A stretch of DNA of 33,586 bases from Alphaproteobacteria bacterium (GTDB taxonomy: Bacteria > Pseudomonadota > Alphaproteobacteria > ATCC43930 > CGMCC-115725). Both the position numbers and the translations under genes were made by a program. A model generated the notes under the pieces. It was not told the DNA's origin. It did not search any database and worked only from the letters and a program-made list of their open reading frames with translations. The stretch lies in the NCBI GenBank assembly GCA_019240125.1, contig JAFAYW010000338.1, forward strand, positions 1 to 33,586, read 5' to 3'. Positions 24,342-32,546 of the stretch are shown one piece after another. Every line of letters begins with the position of its first letter. Positions within the stretch are counted from its first letter, which is position 1.

Positions 24342-25661
24342 ATGCAGAGGCAGCTGCACCTCAACCTGTTCATCAACAGCCGCGGTCACCACGAAGCCTC
24401 ATGGCGGCACCCGGATGCGACCCCCTACGCACTGACCGATATCCGCTATTTCCAGGACATGGCGCAGCGCGCCGAGGCGGCACTGTTCGACTCGGTCTTC
24501 CTCGCCGACATCCTGGCGCTGGTCGAGGGTGTGGAGCATGGGCCGCATATCTGGCTGGAGCCGATGACCATGCTCGGCGCGCTGGCGGTATCGACCAGCA
24601 AGATCGGCCTCGTCGCCACCTGTTCGAGCACCTACACCGAGCCCTACAACCTGGCGCGCCAGTTCGCCTCGCTCGACCATATGAGTAAAGGCCGCGTCGC
24701 CTGGAACATCGTCACCTCGTCGCTGGCCTCGTCGGCGCGCAATTTCGGAGGCGGCCCACAGATCAGCCATGACGACCGCTATGCGCGCGGCGAGGAGTTC
24801 ATGAAGGTCGTCACCGCGCTGTGGGACAGCTGGGCCGAAGACGCGATCGTCGACGACCGTACCAGCGGCGTTTATGCCCATGCCGATCGCATCCGGCCGA
24901 TCAATCATCGCGGCGATTTCTATCAGGTGGCGGGGCCGCTCAATGTGCCGCGCTGCCCGCAGGGCAGGCCCGTTCTGATTCAGGCAGGCTCTTCCGCCAC
25001 CGGTCGCAGCTTTGCGGCGCGGCACGCCGAGGCGATCTTCACGGCACAATTGTCGAAACTCGATGCCCAGGAATTCTATGCCGACATCAAGACCCAGACG
25101 GCCGCCGCGGGACGGCGGCCGGATCAGGTGCTGATCCTGCCCGGTCTCAGTCCGATGATCGCCGGCACCGAGACCGAGGCGCGGCGGCTGGCGCACGAAG
25201 TGGATGACCTTACCGATGCCGAAACCGGGCGCAAGCGCTTGTCAGGCTGGCTCGGCGGCTATGATCTGTCGCACGTGCCGCTCGACCGCCCGCTGCGGCC
25301 TGGCGATCTGCCGCACCCGGACACGGTGCAGGCGGCGCGCAGCCGAGCCGAGATCATCGCCACCCTGGCAAGCCGCGAAAACGCCACCCTTCGCGATGTC
25401 ATCGCGTATTTCGCCGCGGCACGCGGCCACTACACGATGGCTGGCACCCCGGAGCAGATCGCCAATCTGATCGAAGACTGGTTCACCGATGGCGCCGCCG
25501 ACGGGTTCAACCTGATGCCGCCGCTTCTGCCGACGATGCTCGACGCCTTCAGCGCCGAGGTGATCCCGCTGTTGCAGCGTCGCGGGCTATTCCGCACCGC
25601 CTATGAAGGCGGCATGCTGCGCGACCATTACGGCCTGAACCAGCCGCCGAGCAACTGGTGA
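24342..25661 (+). CDS. FMN-dependent monooxygenase, NtaA/SnaA/DszA family
   Basis: The 439-residue protein is a bacterial-luciferase-fold (LLM) enzyme of the NtaA/SnaA/DszA group: HLNLFINSRGHHEASWRHP, FLADILALVE..EPMTMLGALA, TSKIGLVATCSSTYTEPYNLARQFASLDHMSKGRVAWNIVTS, RPVLIQAGSSATGRSFAARHAEAIFTA, and GFNLMPPLLP. Members use FMNH2 from a separate reductase to oxidise aminocarboxylates, sulfones or other xenobiotics. The substrate here is unknown and no reductase is adjacent. The start follows AAGGGAAG. It is convergent with the pump operon. Confidence 0.92.
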   Translation: MQRQLHLNLFINSRGHHEASWRHPDATPYALTDIRYFQDMAQRAEAALFDSVFLADILALVEGVEHGPHIWLEPMTMLGALAVSTSKIGLVATCSSTYTEPYNLARQFASLDHMSKGRVAWNIVTSSLASSARNFGGGPQISHDDRYARGEEFMKVVTALWDSWAEDAIVDDRTSGVYAHADRIRPINHRGDFYQVAGPLNVPRCPQGRPVLIQAGSSATGRSFAARHAEAIFTAQLSKLDAQEFYADIKTQTAAAGRRPDQVLILPGLSPMIAGTETEARRLAHEVDDLTDAETGRKRLSGWLGGYDLSHVPLDRPLRPGDLPHPDTVQAARSRAEIIATLASRENATLRDVIAYFAAARGHYTMAGTPEQIANLIEDWFTDGAADGFNLMPPLLPTMLDAFSAEVIPLLQRRGLFRTAYEGGMLRDHYGLNQPPSNW

Positions 25662-25744
25662 CTTAACGCCATCGCCAATGAAACGTCCGATCCCCCCGCT
25701 TTCCCGGGTGACGGGGCAGGCTTATGCTCCGAACAACGCGCCTG

Positions 25745-27352
25745 TCATCGCACCCGCCGCGGCGGCGTCAGCGGATTGACCGGCGCACGCGGCAACAGCA
25801 GCACCAGCAGCGTGCCAGCGAGCGCGACCGCCGCGATCAGCCAGAACGTATCGATATAGGCCAGCACATAGGCCTCGCGGCGGACCAGGCCGGCCAGCGT
25901 TACCGTGCCTTGCGCCGTGGCGTCACCCAGACCAGTCGGGCGATCGGCAAAGGCTTGTGACAGTTGCGTCATGCGTTCCTCAACACCGACCGCGCCGCCG
26001 GCGATGTGCAGGCCGAGCAGATTCGAGTGCAGCTGCTCGCGCACCCGCACAAAGGTCTGCAACACAGCCGAACCCAACTCGTTGCCGAGCAGCCGGGATA
26101 TCTGCAATGTCGCGGCAATCGCCGCGGCCTGCGGCGGCGTGATATTGGCCACGGTGTAGGTGATCAGCGCGGTGATCGCGAAGGCCAGTCCGATCGCCTC
26201 GGTGACCTGGCCCGGAAGGAAGTCGGCGCTGACCCAATCATGTGTCAGCCCCGTATCGAGCCACAGCCCCAGGGCGATCGTCGCGAACCCAATCCCGAGC
26301 AACAGGCGCGCGTCGACGCGCTGCAGCAGCAACGCGACACAAGGCACCAGCACGAATTGCGGCAGCGCGATCCAGTTCAGGGCGTCACCGATCTGCAAGG
26401 CGCGCAACCCCTGCACGCGGGTCAGATAATCCGGCAGGACGAACGAGGTTCCCGCCACGCCGAAGCCGAACACGGTCAGCAGAAAGGCCGGCAGAGCTAT
26501 GTTGCGGCGCATCAGCACCGGCAGATGAATCAGCGGATAGGCGGCGAACCCCTCACGAACCAAAAACCCCAATACCAGCACACCACCGCCGGCCAGCATA
26601 CCGCTGACAATGCCGGAGTTGAACCAGTCGAGCCGGTTGCCCTGATCGAGCCCAGCGTAGATCAGGCCAAAGCCGACCCCGGCGAGAATGATGCCGTCCC
26701 AGTCGGTGCGATCCAGCAAGTCGCGATCGACCGGCCGATGCGGCATCGCCAATGCGACAAGCCCCATCATCACCGGCGTCAGCGCCGCGTTCTGCCAGAA
26801 AATCCACTCCCAGCGGCCGGTCTCGGAATACCATCCCTCGATCGCCGCACCGATATTCTGCGAGAAGACAAAGCGAAACGCGTAGGCCGCGATCCCCCAG
26901 ATCCACCAGCGCGGCGCGAGGCTGCGCAACACGAAGCCGAGCGCCGCCGGGATGAAGGCACCGACGGCCAGGCCGCGGATCAGCTGCAACACCAGAAGCG
27001 TGCCGTAATCGTGCGTCAGCGGCGGCAGGATCGAGGCGAAAGCGAATACCGCGCCGGTCGCCAGCAACACTCGCCGCGTGCCGAGTACCGTGCTCATCCA
27101 CGCCGCCGCCGGTGCCACAACCATCTGACCGGCCGAAAACACCGTGTTGATCCACGAACCCTGGTCGAGCCCAAGCCCGAGCGCGCCGCTGACATCGCTG
27201 AGCCCCGAACTGGTGATGCGCGAGTTCAACGTCGAGATCACCGCGCCCAGCATCACCGCCGCGACGCCGACGATCGGGTATTCGGTCTGGTTCTGGTTCG
27301 TGGCCTGCGGCACCGCCGGGGTCGGGGCCACCGCGACGGTCAGGTCGGTCAT
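25745..27352 (-). CDS. DHA2-family MFS multidrug exporter (EmrB-like)
   Basis: The 535-residue protein has about 14 hydrophobic segments. Marks of the EmrB/QacA group are LNSRITSSGLSDVSGALGLG near TM1, ISTAGQMVV-type loop residues (TVFSAGQMVVAPAAAWMSTVLGTRRVLL), and LQLIRGLAVGAFIPAALG. It should pump toxic or signalling molecules across the inner membrane by proton antiport, working with the HlyD adaptor encoded immediately upstream. The start overlaps the adaptor stop as ATGA, so the genes are coupled. No outer-membrane TolC gene is in the window. Confidence 0.92.
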   Translation of the reverse strand: MTDLTVAVAPTPAVPQATNQNQTEYPIVGVAAVMLGAVISTLNSRITSSGLSDVSGALGLGLDQGSWINTVFSAGQMVVAPAAAWMSTVLGTRRVLLATGAVFAFASILPPLTHDYGTLLVLQLIRGLAVGAFIPAALGFVLRSLAPRWWIWGIAAYAFRFVFSQNIGAAIEGWYSETGRWEWIFWQNAALTPVMMGLVALAMPHRPVDRDLLDRTDWDGIILAGVGFGLIYAGLDQGNRLDWFNSGIVSGMLAGGGVLVLGFLVREGFAAYPLIHLPVLMRRNIALPAFLLTVFGFGVAGTSFVLPDYLTRVQGLRALQIGDALNWIALPQFVLVPCVALLLQRVDARLLLGIGFATIALGLWLDTGLTHDWVSADFLPGQVTEAIGLAFAITALITYTVANITPPQAAAIAATLQISRLLGNELGSAVLQTFVRVREQLHSNLLGLHIAGGAVGVEERMTQLSQAFADRPTGLGDATAQGTVTLAGLVRREAYVLAYIDTFWLIAAVALAGTLLVLLLPRAPVNPLTPPRRVR

Positions 27353-28467
27353 GGGGGCGGCGGTGTGGTGTCGGTGAGAATCGTCGCGATCACCGACATG
27401 CCCGGCCGTAAATGCCCTCGTAACGGATTATCGGGGTCGAGCCGCAATTTCACCGGAATGCGCTGCACGACCTTGGTGAAATTGCCGGTCGCGTTATCCG
27501 GCGGCAGCAGGCTGAACTGCGAACCGCTGGCCGGCGCGATGCTGTCGACATGCGCGTTGACGACGATGCCGGGAAAGGTGTCGACGCGGATTTCCGCTTT
27601 CTGACCCATAGCGACATGCGTCAGCTGAGTTTCCTTGTAGTTCGCGGTGACCCAGACATTCTCCAATGGAATGATCGAGACCACCTGCGTGCCGACATGC
27701 GCGTATTGCCCCGGCCGCACGCCGCGCTCGCTGGCGAGGCCGTCGATCGGTGCCATGATCTGCGTATAGCCAAGATTGATCTTGGCAAGGTCGAGTTCGG
27801 CCTGCTTTGCCTTGGCGTCGGCGCGCAGGCCAGATTCCTCGCTATCGAGCACGGCGAGCTGGCGATGCTGGGCATCGAGATTGGCCTTGTCCTGTGCCAC
27901 CGTCGCGGCCAGCCTTTTGGCATCCGCATCCGCCTGCTCGACCCGTTGCTGCGTCCCAAAGGTCGTCGCGAGCAGGGCGCGTTGCCGGTTCGATTCCTGC
28001 AGCGAACGCTGCGCATCGGCTTGCGCGCCTGCGATCGCGCTTTCCGCCGCATCGACCTGGGCCTTCTGCGCGTCCTTCTTCGCCTTGATATTCGCGATCG
28101 CGGCCTCAGCCCCCGCGAGCGCGGCTTCGGCCTGCGCGACCTTTGCGCGATAGTCGTTATCGTCGATTGCGACGAGTAGCTGCCCCTTCTTGACCCTGTC
28201 GTAGTCGTTAAAGCCGACGCTGCGCACATAGCCCTCGACCTGCGTGCTCAGCGGCGTGATATCGCCGCGCACGTAAGCGTCGTCGGTCTGCTGTCGCACG
28301 GCGCCGCCGACCCAACGGTCCCATTGCGTCGCGAACAGCACCACGATGCCAAAAGCCAGCACCAGCAGGACGAGCAGAACCGCGGCATGGCGCGCGCGCC
28401 GCTGCGGCGGAGCGGCTGGTGTCGGCGCCGGCGGAGCCGCCGGTGTGGGCGCGGGCTGGGCGACCAT
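27349..28467 (-). CDS. HlyD/EmrA-type membrane fusion protein
   Basis: The 372-residue adaptor begins with a cytoplasmic Pro/Ala stretch holding a perfect tandem repeat of APTPAAPP (residues 6-21). It has one membrane anchor (about 28-47), a biotinyl-lipoyl half (TDDAYVRGDITPLSTQVEGYV), a long coiled-coil hairpin (about 105-225), the second lipoyl half (IMAPIDGLASERGVRPGQYAHVG) and a beta-barrel end. It links the MFS pump to an outer-membrane channel. It lies five bases after the LLM gene stop and overlaps the pump start by four bases. Confidence 0.93.
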   Translation of the reverse strand: MVAQPAPTPAAPPAPTPAAPPQRRARHAAVLLVLLVLAFGIVVLFATQWDRWVGGAVRQQTDDAYVRGDITPLSTQVEGYVRSVGFNDYDRVKKGQLLVAIDDNDYRAKVAQAEAALAGAEAAIANIKAKKDAQKAQVDAAESAIAGAQADAQRSLQESNRQRALLATTFGTQQRVEQADADAKRLAATVAQDKANLDAQHRQLAVLDSEESGLRADAKAKQAELDLAKINLGYTQIMAPIDGLASERGVRPGQYAHVGTQVVSIIPLENVWVTANYKETQLTHVAMGQKAEIRVDTFPGIVVNAHVDSIAPASGSQFSLLPPDNATGNFTKVVQRIPVKLRLDPDNPLRGHLRPGMSVIATILTDTTPPPP

Positions 28468-28472
28468 CTCGC

Positions 28473-29507
28473 CTACCGCGGCAGGCCGGCGTATTGGTGC
28501 GGGATACGGCGGATATCCTGCACCAGATCGTGCGGCAACGCGCCGGTACCCTCGCGGCCCAGCGTCAGATTGTCGACCAGCCCGCCAAACCGCTCGGTGA
28601 TCGCGCCGACAATCTGGTCGTGACGGCCTACCGCGGCGAAGAGGTGCGCCACATCATCCGGCACCTCCTTAGCCAGTTCGCTCCATTTCCCCTGCCGCAC
28701 CATCGCATGGAGCTTATGCCCGAGCTCCTCGAGCCCATGCACCGCCAGCACCGGGTAGTAGGCCGGGGTAGAGCCGTAGAACGCAACGCGCTGACGCACC
28801 CATTCGAACCGCTTGGCGACGCTCTCGTCATCCGGCCCGGAGGCGAGAAAGCCGCCACCGGAAATTTCGTACTGCGCGCGCGACCGGCCCGCCTTGGCGA
28901 GCCCCGCCTCGATCTTTGGCATGATCGCGTCAGTCAGGTATTTGCGGGTGCAGAACCCATGCAGTTTGACCCCGTCGCATTCCTCGGCCGCGACCTTGAG
29001 CATCGCCGGCCCGACCGCCGCGATCATCACGGCTGGCGGCGGCGTCTCGATCGGCTGCGGAATGAAATTCGGTGTCATCAGCGTGAAGCGGTAATGCTCG
29101 CCCTCATAGGCGGGCTTGTCGCCGGTCTTCCAGCAATGCCAGATCGCCCGTAACACCTGCACATATTCGCGCATCCGCGGCGCAGGCGGCGTCCACGGCA
29201 CCGAAAAGCGCCGCTCGTTATGCCCTTTCACCTGCGAGCCCAGCCCGACAACAAACCGCCCGCCGGTCGAGCCCGCGAGGTCCCATCCGACCTCGGCCAC
29301 CGCCATCGGGGTGCGTGCGAACGAGATCGCGACACCGGTATGCAACTCGACCCGCTCGGTCGCCACGCCCGCGACGGCGCAGGCGAGGAACGGATCGTGC
29401 TGGTTTTCCATCGTGATGATGCCGTCATAGCCCTGCGCCTCGGCGGCCTGGGCGGCGGCCGGCACCTTGCGCAAATCCTCCTGCGGCACCGTCGTCAACA
29501 CACGCAT
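28473..29507 (-). CDS. LLM class (F420-type, TIGR03617-like) oxidoreductase
   Basis: The 344-residue luciferase-like protein has EDLRKVPAAAQAAEAQGYDGIITMENQHDPF, FARTPMAVAEVGWDLAGSTGGRFVVGLGSQVKGHNERRF, PRMREYVQVLRAIWHCW, and GVKLHGFCTRKYL. This pattern matches the TIGR03617 group predicted to use F420, a cofactor known in some Alphaproteobacteria; FMN use cannot be excluded. The start MRVLTTVPQED follows GGGGGAG at about eight bases. It is the first gene of a run with the HlyD adaptor and the pump, so its product or substrate may be what the pump exports. Confidence 0.88.
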   Translation of the reverse strand: MRVLTTVPQEDLRKVPAAAQAAEAQGYDGIITMENQHDPFLACAVAGVATERVELHTGVAISFARTPMAVAEVGWDLAGSTGGRFVVGLGSQVKGHNERRFSVPWTPPAPRMREYVQVLRAIWHCWKTGDKPAYEGEHYRFTLMTPNFIPQPIETPPPAVMIAAVGPAMLKVAAEECDGVKLHGFCTRKYLTDAIMPKIEAGLAKAGRSRAQYEISGGGFLASGPDDESVAKRFEWVRQRVAFYGSTPAYYPVLAVHGLEELGHKLHAMVRQGKWSELAKEVPDDVAHLFAAVGRHDQIVGAITERFGGLVDNLTLGREGTGALPHDLVQDIRRIPHQYAGLPR

Positions 29508-29589
29508 CGCGATGGCTCCCCCGGGGTCGTCGGCCCCAGAGGCTAGAGCATTATCGGCTGGGTAGGAAACCGTGGCGTTCAGCGCGGCC

Positions 29590-29973
29590 TCAGCGCGGCA
29601 CGAAGAATTCCGTATAGGAGCATATGCGGCCGTCGCGAACACGGACGATGTCGACCAGTTCGGTCAGCACCTGGGCGCCGGTGACGCGCGAGTGGATGCG
29701 CGCCTGCCAATGACCGGCGGCATTGTCGCCGTCGATGATCAGCCTGAGGATGTTTATCTCGGCCAGCGAAAACGTTTTCAGCATCAGGGTCAGCCAGGGG
29801 CGGAACTCGGCGACACCGTTGGCCTTGATCGCGATCGGGCTGGCATTGCTGGCGCCAGCGATCTGGAACACAGCATCGTCGGTAAAACAGGCGCAGACGG
29901 CATTCAGGTCGCCACGCCCCCGCGCTGCGTACAGGCCGCGGAGCAGCCCCTCGATGTCGCTACGATCGGTCAT
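29590..29973 (-). CDS. NTF2-like (SnoaL/ketosteroid-isomerase type) protein
   Basis: The 127-residue protein has the alpha+beta cone layout of NTF2-like proteins: DIEGLLRGLYAARGRGDLNAVCACFTDDAVFQIAG, then FRPWLTLMLKTFSLAE, AAGHWQARIHSRVTGA, and DIVRVRDGRICSYTEFFVPR. Such proteins are isomerases, cyclases, dehydratases or simple binders, so no reaction is assigned. It lies on the same strand as the ligase (157-base gap with a hairpin before it) and the pump operon (82-base gap after it), and could belong to either. Confidence 0.83.
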   Translation of the reverse strand: MTDRSDIEGLLRGLYAARGRGDLNAVCACFTDDAVFQIAGASNASPIAIKANGVAEFRPWLTLMLKTFSLAEINILRLIIDGDNAAGHWQARIHSRVTGAQVLTELVDIVRVRDGRICSYTEFFVPR

Positions 29974-30097
29974 GTGCCGGCGGACCTGCCCTGGTTGTGC
30001 CTCCTGCTAGGAAAGAGGGATCGCGCCGCGAGGGCAAGCCCTATGCGGCTCGCCGAAATCTTTATTGCCCCGGATGCACGCTATTACGCCCCGGGCT

Positions 30098-30120
30098 CCT
30101 CCCCCTCGCCGCGGGGGAGG
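30098..30120 (-). terminator. G/C-rich hairpin after the ligase gene
   Basis: A perfect eight-base stem, CCTCCCCC (30098-30105) with GGGGGAGG (30113-30120), has a seven-base loop and lies 11 bases beyond the stop of the ligase gene. It has no T tract, so it may act as an attenuating or mRNA-stabilising hairpin, or be a dispersed repeat of the kind seen at 10141-10165. Confidence 0.45.
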
Positions 30121-30130
30121 AACGGGAAGT

Positions 30131-31066
30131 TCAATCCAGCATCAGCGCGCGGCGGATTGAAGCGGGCCAGCCGGCGATGTCGGTACCGTGCTGAGCGAAC
30201 ATCGCGACCGCCAGCCGGTCCATGCCAAAGGCGACGCAGCCGGTATGCGCTGTGATGCCACCTGCGGTCTTGATGTCCCAAATCTCGCCGAAATGGTCCT
30301 GGTGATAATTGAAGCTCATGCAGGCAGTCGGCTCCTCGTTGGAGCGCACCGGCACCAGCAATTCGAACTTCAGCGAATTCTGCAATTGGCTGATCGCCAT
30401 CATCTGCCCGGTGCGGCCAAAGAACGGGTCGCTGGCCGGCGCCACGTTCTGTACCAGCCCCAGCGTGTCGGCGAGCTGCTGCGCGCGGGCGACCCAGCGG
30501 GTGCGGAAATCGGTGATTTCCTCCGGTGTGCCGATGCACACATATTCGCGCATGCGAAACGATTGCAGCCGATCGAGATGCTTTGACGGCTCGCGCCGGA
30601 AGCAGTCGCAGGCGACATCGAATTTGACACCGCCGCGCGCCACCGCACCCCGCGCCGCGACCAGCGGATACACCGGATAACAGGCCGCCGGCGCCAGCAC
30701 CAGCTCGGCTGGCTTCAGGGTTTCCGTCCAGTCGCCACCCTGCTCGTGCTTGTCGGCGGCGGCGCGGATTTCGCGTTCCGTGCCATGCAGTGAGCAGACG
30801 CAGCCGAGCAGATTGGGGAAGCTTTTCAGATAACCGGACTTTTCGACGATATGCCGACTCACGACTGGCGGGAAGCGCAGGATTTCGGTGTCCGGCTCGC
30901 GGAGGCGCGAGATCAGTGCCGCCATCCGGTCGACGATATCTTCATAAAGCGCGGTGCGGGCATAAACGCCATCGGCGCCCATCGGGCGAAACAGCACTTT
31001 GGCTATTTCCCCCAGCGCTTCGTCCGATTTGTGGGCGTGCGCCAGATTCTTGTCGATCAGCGTCAT
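30131..31066 (-). CDS. Amino acid:[carrier protein] ligase (class II aaRS homologue)
   Basis: The 311-residue protein resembles the catalytic core of atypical seryl-tRNA synthetases but lacks the tRNA-binding arm, as in the Bradyrhizobium and Agrobacterium aa:CP ligases, which adenylate glycine or alanine and load it on the phosphopantetheine of a carrier protein. C129, E174 and C277 match the zinc ligands C131, E176 and C279 of the Bradyrhizobium Gly:CP ligase with a constant shift of two, as I recall those numbers. Motif 2 (CDCFRREPSKHLDRLQSFRMRE) and motif 3 (GMDRLAVAM, 281-289) are visible. It sits downstream of an acyl-CoA dehydrogenase-type gene on the same strand. No carrier-protein gene is found in the window. 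GGAG lies five bases before the ATG. Confidence 0.92.
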   Translation of the reverse strand: MTLIDKNLAHAHKSDEALGEIAKVLFRPMGADGVYARTALYEDIVDRMAALISRLREPDTEILRFPPVVSRHIVEKSGYLKSFPNLLGCVCSLHGTEREIRAAADKHEQGGDWTETLKPAELVLAPAACYPVYPLVAARGAVARGGVKFDVACDCFRREPSKHLDRLQSFRMREYVCIGTPEEITDFRTRWVARAQQLADTLGLVQNVAPASDPFFGRTGQMMAISQLQNSLKFELLVPVRSNEEPTACMSFNYHQDHFGEIWDIKTAGGITAHTGCVAFGMDRLAVAMFAQHGTDIAGWPASIRRALMLD

Positions 31067-31120
31067 GCAGGGCTCCGAAGGTGTTCTGAAGTAATCGTTG
31101 ATCGTGGTGGGGCGCCGCTG

Positions 31121-32311
31121 TCAGCTGGAAAGGGTCGCGGCGACCGGGCTCATCAGCGAGGCGTTCGCGACGTTAGCCAGAATGCGATCGTTGTTGATCA
31201 TCAGGGGCGACGACAGCACGTCGCGCAGGTAGCGGCCAATCGAATGCGGTCCGTCATTGCGATAGCCGGACAGGCCGCAGGCGCGCATCGCATGCATCAC
31301 GGTCTCGACCGCACCTTCCGAGGCTTCGACCTTGGTCAGGTTGATCATGCTCTGAAATTCGAGCGACATGAGCCTGGTCTCGTCGTCGCGCACGCTTTCG
31401 TAGCGCTCAATCGCGGCGGCGATCATGCCGCGCAATGTGCTCAGCGAGGCCACGGCCTTTGTGTAATGCGCCGCGGCCGGCGGCACCTGTCCGCCAGCCT
31501 GCCGGGCGGCGCCGCGAATGAACTGCCGGGCGCGCTCGACCGCAGCTGCGGCGATGCCGGCCCACAGGCTGGACCAGGTCAGATGCGCCACCGGCACCAT
31601 GGTCTGCGCGTGGATCTTCTCATAGGGAACCGGCATGATCTGCTCTGTGTCGGCGGCGGCGTGCAATGCAAAGCCGGCGCTGCAGGTCCCCCGCATGCCG
31701 AGGGTGTCCCAGCCCATCAGCGGGTCGAGGGTGTAGTCGGGCTTGAGTAATACGACGAGCACCTGGTCGGATGGCGGCGCATCGGGCGAACGGCGCGCCG
31801 TGGTGACAACACCGTCAGCCGCGACGCCATAGGAAATCACCGTCGCCTGACGATCCAGGGTGAAGCGCTCGCCCACGACCTCGACCGGCGCCGCGCTGGC
31901 GCGGGCATTGCCGCCCTGCTGCCCCTCGGTGGTCGAGGAAGCAAGCAGCAGCTGCTCGCGGCAGAGGCGGCGCAGCAAATCCTGATGCCATGGGCTGCCG
32001 TGGCAGTGCCGCGCGATACAGGCGACCTTGATGTGGTGCATCGCAAAAATCATCGCGCTCGATGAGCAGGCCTGGCCGAGCCGGTAGCAGATATCCGCCA
32101 CCTCGGCGAGGCTGGCGGCCTCGCCGCCCCATTCCCGCGGCACCATGATGCCGAGCAGCCGCTGCTCGCGTATCGCCGCGAAGGTTTCCGCGGGGAAACG
32201 GCTGTCGCGATCGACGGTCTCGGCGTGTGTCGCCGCCACTGCCGCTATCGCCTGAGCGCGCGCGGTGTAGTCGAATGGCAGCGGATCAGCCAAGGCGCGA
32301 AGAGCGGTCAT
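31121..32311 (-). CDS. Acyl-CoA dehydrogenase family flavoprotein
   Basis: The 396-residue protein has the three-part ACAD layout: a helical N-domain (FPAETFAAIREQRLLGIMVPREWGGEAASLAEVADICYRLGQ), a beta domain with LASSTTEGQQGGNARA (124-139) and GWDTLGMRGTCSAGFAL, and a C-terminal helical bundle ending SGYRNDGPHSIGRYLRDVLSSPLMINNDRI. The flavin-loop sequence is unlike the TEP-AGSD of ordinary beta-oxidation enzymes. The gene lies 54 bases upstream of the amino acid:[carrier protein] ligase, so the substrate may be a carrier-bound aminoacyl group, by analogy with prolyl-carrier-protein dehydrogenases such as PltE. A monooxygenase-like role of the DszC type is also possible. Confidence 0.88.
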   Translation of the reverse strand: MTALRALADPLPFDYTARAQAIAAVAATHAETVDRDSRFPAETFAAIREQRLLGIMVPREWGGEAASLAEVADICYRLGQACSSSAMIFAMHHIKVACIARHCHGSPWHQDLLRRLCREQLLLASSTTEGQQGGNARASAAPVEVVGERFTLDRQATVISYGVAADGVVTTARRSPDAPPSDQVLVVLLKPDYTLDPLMGWDTLGMRGTCSAGFALHAAADTEQIMPVPYEKIHAQTMVPVAHLTWSSLWAGIAAAAVERARQFIRGAARQAGGQVPPAAAHYTKAVASLSTLRGMIAAAIERYESVRDDETRLMSLEFQSMINLTKVEASEGAVETVMHAMRACGLSGYRNDGPHSIGRYLRDVLSSPLMINNDRILANVANASLMSPVAATLSS

Positions 32312-32546
32312 GATGCGTCCTGTATCGGTACCGAGATGCCGGCACCGGCGAAAATAGGGCGGAGCGCTTACTTTATGATTAAGGTCGGCTCGCCGCAGCT
32401 ATCTCGATGGAGTACCTGGATGGCGCGGACGGATTGGCCCGTCCGCTGCAAGCCCGCCGATGACGCGCCTCACGGGGTTCTGCGGCGGGCGGCGTTGCCA
32501 ATGCCGGTCGGAGGCGCGCATGGTTGGTAACAACCGGGAGGTGGCG
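32312..32546. promoter_or_regulatory. Divergent intergenic region between the dehydrogenase and Rieske oxygenase genes
   Basis: This 235-base gap holds no gene and separates two divergent transcripts, so it should carry both promoters. An AT-rich patch (TTACTTTATGATTAAG, near 32368-32383) and a perfect ten-base palindrome TCGGTACCGA (32325-32334) just before the dehydrogenase start are the features seen. The palindrome is a possible operator; no regulator gene is adjacent. No convincing -35/-10 pair was found. Confidence 0.4.

Noticed and set aside
25964..27604. Plus-strand open frame of 546 codons opposite the MFS pump and adaptor
   Set aside because: Composition is rich in Arg, Gln, His and Asp without any motif, and the minus strand carries a recognisable transporter and HlyD protein. 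It is a high-GC antisense artefact.
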